Positions 57,219 to 64,000 of a DNA stretch of 64,000 bases are shown here, piece by piece. A model generated the notes under the pieces. The model worked only from the letters and a program-made list of their open reading frames with translations, was not told where the DNA came from and did no database searches. The first letter of the stretch is position 1. Each line of letters begins with the position of its first letter. Made by a program: the position numbers and the translations under genes. The stretch is from assembly GCA_026874595.1 (NCBI GenBank), contig CM049312.1:73258429-73322428 (forward strand), written 5' to 3'. Source of the stretch: Sipunculus nudus (Eukaryota > Annelida > Sipuncula > Golfingiida > Sipunculidae).

Positions 57219-57740
57219 TTTGACATATCCATAGAGAATAAAATTAAAGAAGTTACGCATTGTTGTATGTCATTCTTATATATTTAGTTTAATAAGGGTC
57301 CAGTGGTAATAAAGTTTTTCTTTTTGCGACTTATGTCCTTTACAATCAACATATTACACCCTGTTTATTAAAAAAATAAATAGCAAAAGTAGTGTTTTTC
57401 CTTTTCCATATGATTCTAGTTTATCAATTAATATGTTATGATTTAATGTGTCAAAAACGTTTGTTAGGTCAAGATATACAGAGAGGGGTGTTTTCACTGT
57501 CCATTTGTGTATATATTCTGTCTGCTAAGTTTGCATGTTCTGTTGAATATATTTTCTGAATCCATATTTTTTTATAATAAAGTAAATTGTGAATTTGAAG
57601 ATGGTCATAAAATTTATCGTATCTTACATTTTCAAATACTTTTTAAGTGCTGTGTAGGAGTGATATTGGTCTATAATTTTCATGTAAATAAATGTTTTCT
57701 CTTTTTGAATAGGGATTTTTTTTACAATTTTTAGTTTATC
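57219..57740 (-). pseudogene. Outer LINE, RT palm half (unit 2)
   Basis: Counterpart of 42,893-43,420, with the same LSVYLDLTNVFDTLNHNI type reading, additional small indels, and stop codons. Confidence 0.75.
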
Positions 57741-58649
57741 AGGAAGTCGTGGTGCCAATTCTATAAGCTTGCTCATTCCTCAGTAGCCCTTTGCCAATAT
57801 CCCTCTTCCTTTACAACTGACCCCAAAGTCCAGTAAGGATGGGTGGTCCCTTATAAACTAAACAGTTTGAAATCCAAATCAATTTGGGTGCAAATTTGTA
57901 AGGTAACGTATGGCGTACAGTGATGAGCAAACTTGAGTTATTTTGTCATCATGTGATAATATATTAAACAGCACCCACATATATTTATTTGAACATTTTA
58001 AAGGATAGACTCTATTAAATAGATCCAAACACTAATAAATGTTTGGCCTGAGATTCGTTGAATGGCATGGAATAAGCAGGTCTAATCGAAAAACTGGCAA
58101 CGCTTCCGAAAAAGAGCAATGTTTAGATCCTTCGGTGCAAGCCTGTGGTAAAGAAATTGCTTCGGCCTTGGTACGTTTTACTATTTTTTCTCTTAGGATG
58201 TGGATTTATTATTAGCATTCCATGCATGGCTGCAACTTTAAGCGATAACTCAGGTCTTCCGAGTGGCCTAAAAGTTATAAATGCAGGCCCCCACACTTGC
58301 AATATGTAAATTACACTTCTAGCAGAATATAGCTAGGTTGAGCCTAAACAATGAGTCTGAAAACCTATAGCGCATTTGGATGCTTCTGCGACAAGGTTTG
58401 CTGAGGTTGGTTTAATGCAGTGCAACAGGCAACTGTTGTTCACAGAGGGGTTGTTTACCCATCACTTTAATAACTGACAGTTTTCAATGTTATCAAAATA
58501 ATATTTTTTGAAGACAGTGTTATATGCCATTAACAGCTAATGGCGGCATTGCTTGCTTCCATTAGTAAAATCTTTGCTGCTGAATGCACATTTAGATGTC
58601 ATATAATTAACAAGCTAACACTACTACTTCAAATGACTCGCAAATACTC

Positions 58650-58735
58650 GGGGGGGGGGGGGGGGGGGTCATGAATTCGGGTCTCATTCGAGGAGCGGTG
58701 AGATTTTTTATGATCGGCTGTCACTTATAAGAAGT
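58650..58735 (+). mobile_element. SINE head fragment with G19 tract, start of unit 3
   Basis: As at 44,309, but with 19 g (58,650-58,668). Confidence 0.6.
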
Positions 58736-60874
58736 GTCACCTTAGAACTGTGACTTGCTTATTTTATTATTAAGGTATTGCACATTCAAGCAAGGATAGT
58801 ATAACCAGATGATTTAAATATAATTTGTTGTATATTAATATGCAGTATCATGTATCGATGTTCATCATGGGAATGTATATTTAGAGAACCTATGTGTTTT
58901 ATTTGATGTTGGTGTCAGTATGGTCGGAATTCCGTGCGAACTGCTTCTTACCTGTCTTAATCTATTCGGTTTCCTGTGACAACATTCTTTACTGTAGACT
59001 TTATAGACAACGCTACTGCACACTTTATTCATGCAGTGAACAATATACCATATAGTATTGTAAGGCGATAGTCCAGGAGCGTTCAGAATGAGTGACGTAA
59101 GCATCGGTATATATGCTGGAAACACAAAAGTAAAGGCACAATCTCATACGTTAGCACGCTAATGGAGTAGTCTGACAGTTTGTCGGTCCAGAGGAGGGTC
59201 CGTGAAGAGGTTGTCTGTTAACTGTTCAGCTGAGGGACGATTTCCCGGAGCTTGAATGTCAGAGTCTGCAGGCGACCAACATAATCTCCACTAACGGACT
59301 TGTGTGTTGTGTTAACAGGAGGACCTGTATCTCCCGTAGTGAAACCCAGCTAACAGAACATCACAATTGACACGCTGATCAGTGGGCTACCGAATATTGT
59401 CGTTTGCGGTGACATATTCAGGTACAGATTACTAGATATATCCAGGGTGATTAAATAAGAACAGATATTGTGTGAGAGAGATGCTACAGAGAAGGCTGTG
59501 AGCCTATCTGCCAGTGGTTAAGAGAAGTGAGTACTTCAAGAGTAGAGACTGTGTCAAACCAGTGGTTTGTTTTACAGCGAGACGCGCTTGTGCGTTGTGT
59601 GTACAGTGGATAACCGCCTGGACTCGAGTTGTACAAGACGATTACTTGACCAGCGGCTATGCTGCGAAGCGAAAATCTGTAATTTGTGCTGACGGCGAGT
59701 TTCAGGATTTATAAGTGTGATTTTATTATATTTTTTATTATCTAAAACACGTCTTTCTCATCTTTCAGTTCAGCGTTTAAAAAAACCTGGAAAGTCCATT
59801 CCTTCGGGTGTGTGACATGAAGTTAATAAGGGAGGCCGCGCCCCACGGCAGTGTATGTTTAACAACTGAACGCGACTTGGGGTTAAAAGTTGCCCGGTGT
59901 TATGACCCAGTAATATTTTATTTTCGGTGCAAATCTGATTATTCCCCACCTATCGTGGTAGTACAAAACCTAGTTGACAGTGTAAGCTTGACACACCAGG
60001 ATAAAAATGATAGAATGTGTGTGCATTTTGTTCCATATTCGAAACTGATACAGACTTATTCAGTTTTCATTAAAAAAAGTCATCAAAACAAAAATCGTTC
60101 ATTGGAAAAGTACATTTGCTATGCAGCTTCAACTTCCTCCCTTCCTGATGGTTGTAGTATATAATTATAATAAAAGGATTCTAATTTAGCCTACACGAGT
60201 TACCATTCATCCGTCCCTCCATCCACCAATAATAGGTATGTTACAACCACTATTGTAATAACAGCCACCATTGTATTAATTATTTCAACAGTGGTTGGTA
60301 AGGACGAGTTTTTGCCAACCAGAATTGTATTAATAATCACTATTGAATTAATCTGTTATTCGAAGGGTGGGTTTCTATCTAAGTACAACACATTTACTCG
60401 CTATTAGTGGTATAAACACAGTTGGCCATGTACCAACCCCTGGTCGGGAGGTCCTGTAAGCAGGGCTAAAACTAGCAGTTGTTAACTTTTAGGATAAATA
60501 GACGGCATGCAGCGATAGACAACTGCGTAAGATGTGGTGTAGTAACCAAGAGGTCTTATTTGGTCTACAAATGATAAGCAATTCAAAAGAATTTCTCTGC
60601 AGGAGGGAATAGTCTCTGATAGAAAAGATTTTTGATGATGGAATTCATCAGTTCTATGAATAAACAATCTATTTTTGCCTGACCTGTTCTGGTCAGTCTC
60701 TGAGCAGCATCATTTGATTTTTTTTCTAAATGCGGCATATTTGACTATATGTCGTGTATCTGATAGAAGTGTATAACCAGCTTATTTCTAAAAATTGTTC
60801 AGTCCTGGGTCATGAGTCCCTTTTCTCATGATCATACATGATTTTACGCATCGTACGTCATACAAGCTCATTTG

Positions 60875-60876
<2 letters not shown>

Positions 60877-60925
<49 letters not shown>
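60877..60925. repeat. (TA)n tract beside sulfotransferase copy 3
   Basis: About 49 bp, interrupted once by tacat. Counterpart of 46,529-46,591, slightly shorter. Confidence 0.95.
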
Positions 60926-60937
60926 ATAAATGCTGGT

Positions 60938-62005
60938 TTATTTCCAGTTGAACCTCTGATTGATCAGGCGAAAGAGTTTCTCGTTATGCGGACGATAGAA
61001 AGCCCTCAGCTTCTCGCGCAGACTCTCGTTCACCTGGACATGAGGAATTCCTTTTAGCCTGGACATACAATTAACCTTTCCGTCTTCCTTGTAACAGTAG
61101 AATCCCTTTTTCTCATCGTAAACAAACATTTCTGATCTCAGTTTGTGTGGTATTCCAAGGAAGGTCTCTATTTCTCTAAGTACACTGTATGGTTCCTTCA
61201 CAAACTTTTCTGACTCAAGAAAAAGTATTTGATCTAGAGAAAACCACTTAAGAAAAACCTGCAAACAGTTGTAGTAAATACTTGTCTTGATTTGCCACAA
61301 CGTTTCGTCAATTTGCATCGGTTTACCCTTCACACAGACATGTTCTTCAAATGTTTTATTTTTACAATCCCCACTCACGGCACTAAGCATTGTGAAGTGG
61401 GAAATAAGGCGCTCTGTGGGGTCTCTCAAAATCAGAATCAGTTTCATAGAAGGGTTAATCTGGTACATTCCCTGAGCTATACGAGCTGCCCCGACATAAC
61501 AAAACCCACCTTTGTCGATCATAACAACTTGACCATCCCTTGATAAAGGCATGAATGACCTAAACCAGTCCACTCCTTTCTCGAGGGAATCCCCGTATGC
61601 TTGTGGATGTTGTTTTGCGTGTATAATATCAGGATGGAGCCAAAGAAATGCCCCCAGAGTTTGCTGTCCCCCCTTTTCCACCCCTGTTAAATGTGCTCCG
61701 GGCAGGCGTTTCTTTAGCAGATTTTGCGATGCACCGTTGATTCCCCTGTTTGCCAGGCTCGATGAAATGCTGTCGTTGCTTTCAGATTGCCAAATAACTG
61801 CTCCAGGACTTATATTTCCTGGATTCGTAAAAAAAAAGTTTGTGACATTTCCGGCTAACAGGTGTACTATCTGTCGAATTCCGGGAGTCTGTGAGAACAT
61901 GACAGCCACCATTGTCATTCCTGATAGCAAAAGAATCAGTTTTACTTCCTTGCGCATGATGCTGAGGACTTGCGTACAATGCCGACCGTATTCGCCCGTG
62001 TGCAT
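60938..62005 (-). CDS. Heparan-sulfate 3-O-sulfotransferase-like protein, copy 3
   Basis: Up to 355 residues. The upstream ATG at 62,005 is open in this copy only (MHTGEYGRHCTQVLSI), while the start shared with copies 1 and 2 is at 61,957. The first half differs clearly from copies 1 and 2: VKLILLLSGMTMVAVMF anchor, NFFFTNPGN, LTGVEKGGQQT (T for I in the PAPS loop), HAKQHPQAYG. From about SRDGQVVMIDK onwards it is almost the same, with changes at LSAVSG, ETLWQIKTS and LINQRF. The position aligned with the catalytic Glu is His here (Asn in the other copies). The intact frame argues that all three copies are under selection or very young. Confidence 0.9.
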   Translation of the reverse strand: MHTGEYGRHCTQVLSIMRKEVKLILLLSGMTMVAVMFSQTPGIRQIVHLLAGNVTNFFFTNPGNISPGAVIWQSESNDSISSSLANRGINGASQNLLKKRLPGAHLTGVEKGGQQTLGAFLWLHPDIIHAKQHPQAYGDSLEKGVDWFRSFMPLSRDGQVVMIDKGGFCYVGAARIAQGMYQINPSMKLILILRDPTERLISHFTMLSAVSGDCKNKTFEEHVCVKGKPMQIDETLWQIKTSIYYNCLQVFLKWFSLDQILFLESEKFVKEPYSVLREIETFLGIPHKLRSEMFVYDEKKGFYCYKEDGKVNCMSRLKGIPHVQVNESLREKLRAFYRPHNEKLFRLINQRFNWK

Positions 62006-62310
62006 TGATCAAGAGGAATCTGGTCTTCAAAAATCAATATACAGGTGTGTCTCAGTACTATGATATGTCTAAAAATATAGTTGTTTTTTTGCCATATATC
62101 ATATTGACACACTTGTGAGGCTATTATGGCCAGGTTTGTTCAGTTGTGGTTAGTACAGGATGCATCCTGATAGTACTGCACAATATAAATGACCTATTTT
62201 ATTTAATATGTGTACATTTACAGATTTCTAGGTATTATTAAATACAACACCTTTTGTATGCAGAGTTTACCCATCAGAGACATTTTTCACGTACTATGTA
62301 ATATATTATG

Positions 62311-63240
62311 TAATAGAGCGTCGATTATATATATTTCCTATATTTATCTATATTTTCTATATCCTCCCCGTCGACAATAATTGATGTATTCGATGTGCCC
62401 ATGCATGAGCGAATGACATTAGTATGATCACAACCAGATTTTAGTTTCGAGATGTCACCTGAAGCTCGAAGATCCTATAGAGATTCAAGTATTTTTGTTC
62501 TGGCCCCACATAAAGCAAAAAAGGCCGACATGCAAGAGAATATCATTTTGTCAGATGGTCACCTTACCTTATATTTAGAAAAAGCCACCCACAGACCATG
62601 AAAATATCAATGAAAAATAGAAAAACGATATTTAAGACAAATCTTTTTAACCTGTAATTTGTCTTTTTTTATACTTTTTGTGTGTAACACAATGTCAAGC
62701 GCCCTATTTTCAGGATAGTTTTTTGTCACATTGTGTACGCCATATTTACAAAAACTGCACTTGCTGCATTTTAAATATAAATATAACCAACCAAACTTCG
62801 GTACAGAGGTGTTCCGAAACTCTCAGTCCGGGATTAAGCATAAGAGTCATAACATCGAATGCCGACGGCGCCCATTCGTTAAGGGAATAGAATCCCTTTT
62901 ATATCGCTATAGTTTAATGACAAGTTAGTACTTTTATCAAAACATAATTAACTTTGCATTATCGTGTTCAGTCAAACTTTGTTTTCTTTGTCAATATCTT
63001 AGCTGTCGTATTCCTTCTTTAACATATATTTTATCTGGATTTGTTTGTACCATATGTGCGAAGTTGCTTACAATGAGGCAATATAAATACATGGGTCCTT
63101 ATATACATATATATTTTCATACTCATTTAAGCCCACATCTTTACATGATGTTGTGATTCGGAAAAAGAAAAAAATATTCGCTTAAATATTCATCTAGCCG
63201 AAAGAGCGCTGTCAAGAAAGTGCAATGTACATTAAATCAC
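62311..63240. other. Non-coding, no gene recognised
   Basis: AT-rich flank right of unit 3, with no persuasive frame. Confidence 0.4.
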
Positions 63241-63274
63241 ATTTATGACAGTGGCACCAATTCCAGTCAGAACG

Positions 63275-63735
63275 TATCTCGCGTGTAGGGAACATTATCG
63301 TATAAGTGAAGGAGGTATATAGTACCTTTGATATCTCGCGTGTAGGGAACATTATCGTATAAGTGACGGAGGTATATAGTACCTTTGATATCTCGCGTGT
63401 AGGGAACATTATCGTATAAGTGACGGAGGTATATTGTACCTTTGATATCTTGCGTGTACGGAAGATTAATGTATTAGTGACGGAGGTATATTGTACCTTT
63501 GATATCTCGCGTGTACGGAAGATTAATGTATTAGTGACGGAGGTATATAGTACCTTTGATATCTCGCGTTTAGGGTTACATTATCGTATAAGTGACGGAG
63601 GTATATAGTACCTTTGATATCTCGCGTGTAGGGAACATTATCGTATAAGTGACGGAGGTATATAGTACCTTTGATATCTCGCGTGTAGGGAACATTATCG
63701 TATCAGTGATGGAGGTATATATTACCTTTGATGTG
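63275..63735. repeat. 57-bp satellite, about 8 copies
   Basis: The unit reads gtagggaacattatcgtata, then agtgacggaggtatatagta, then cctttgatatctcgcgt. A sub-variant (gtacggaagattaatgtatt) occupies two adjacent copies in the middle. Frames in it are repeat products. Confidence 0.95.
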
Positions 63736-64000
63736 CCCTCGGATATATCAGCTCGAACATCACAGATAGCAATATGGTATCTTATGGTTTAAAATTGCAA
63801 GAGAGAAATCCTAACAGAATGTCTCATGAACAAAGAGAACAGACAGGATGTCACCCGATAAAAGTAACCCCTTTCCGGTGCTTATTAGAAAACGCTGCCG
63901 TTACCAAGTGACGGACCGGGTTGCCTTTGGTTTAACTTGGAAAAGTAGAGATTGGGTGTGTTTTTATGGCTCACTCAGACACACAGCCAAACATAAGTCA
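63736..64000. other. Non-coding to window end
   Basis: Nothing recognised. Confidence 0.4.

Larger units (their letters stand above)
44309..58649. repeat. Tandem array unit 2 (14.3 kb)
   Basis: Left flank 44,391-46,604 is almost identical to unit 3 (58,736-60,937), but only about 85% like unit 1. The sulfotransferase and right flank to about 30 kb/49 kb are almost identical to unit 1. The middle (about 50.9-57.7 kb) is roughly 91-96% like unit 1 by eye. It lacks the L1-type insertion. Confidence 0.85.
58650..62310. repeat. Tandem array unit 3 (partial)
   Basis: Left flank and the C-terminal part of the gene are nearly identical to unit 2. From about 61,550 rightwards similarity to units 1 and 2 falls to roughly 85-90%, and it is lost by about 62,310. 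So this unit keeps its own, older right flank and has no nest of mobile elements in this window. Confidence 0.8.

Noticed and set aside
63212-63608. Repeated peptides at the right end
   Set aside because: 57 bp is a multiple of three, so the 57-bp satellite gives repeating open frames on both strands. No start context or domain supports a protein.

Overview
Eukaryotic, AT-rich, repeat-dense DNA, most likely from an invertebrate animal; a mollusc or other lophotrochozoan is my best guess (low confidence). The pointers are spliced exons with GT..AG borders, several LINE clades, a tRNA-derived SINE, a Ty3/gypsy remnant, long (TA)n tracts, minisatellites, and an intronless Golgi sulfotransferase family. 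Nothing looks bacterial: there are no operons, ribosome sites or CRISPR arrays.

Layout. 1-9 kb: two possible 3'-terminal exons on the + strand, a SINE, a 396-bp inverted-repeat element and a small palindromic element. 9.2-14.1 kb (minus strand): three consecutive in-phase exons of a short-chain dehydrogenase/reductase (SDR). Its introns hold a 28-bp minisatellite, a 152-bp repeat rich in nuclear-receptor-like half-sites, and a decayed gypsy pol. 14.1-20 kb: hAT-like fragments, a 5'-truncated CR1-type LINE and a full-length SINE with a 12-bp target-site duplication. 20.2-24.7 kb: two satellite arrays (about 77 bp and about 240 bp). 25.2-26.1 kb: a frameshifted copy of a large orphan invertebrate protein family. 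26.1-62.3 kb: a three-unit tandem array. 62.3-64 kb: non-coding sequence plus a 57-bp satellite.

The array is the main content. Each unit starts at a SINE fragment with a G-tract, then a left flank, then a heparan-sulfate 3-O-sulfotransferase-like gene on the minus strand. Units 1 and 2 continue with a right flank and a nest of mobile elements. Copies 1 and 2 differ at two residues. Copy 3 matches them closely in its C-terminal half but differs in its N-terminal half. Copy 2 is a mosaic: its left flank and gene end match copy 3, the rest matches copy 1, and the switch lies within a few bases near 46,935-46,938. The inter-gene segments are more diverged than the gene-proximal ones, so repeated exchange or conversion over an older duplication fits better than one recent event.

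The nest is layered: an old LINE is split by an inverted-repeat element whose arms are made of palindromes. That element carries a piece of a second LINE, into which an apparently intact L1/Tx1-type LINE has inserted in unit 1 only. Unit 2 keeps the empty site. I identify no wholly new enzymatic system. The most unusual features are the mosaic sulfotransferase array, the substituted catalytic-site positions in its proteins, and the self-complementary palindrome arms.
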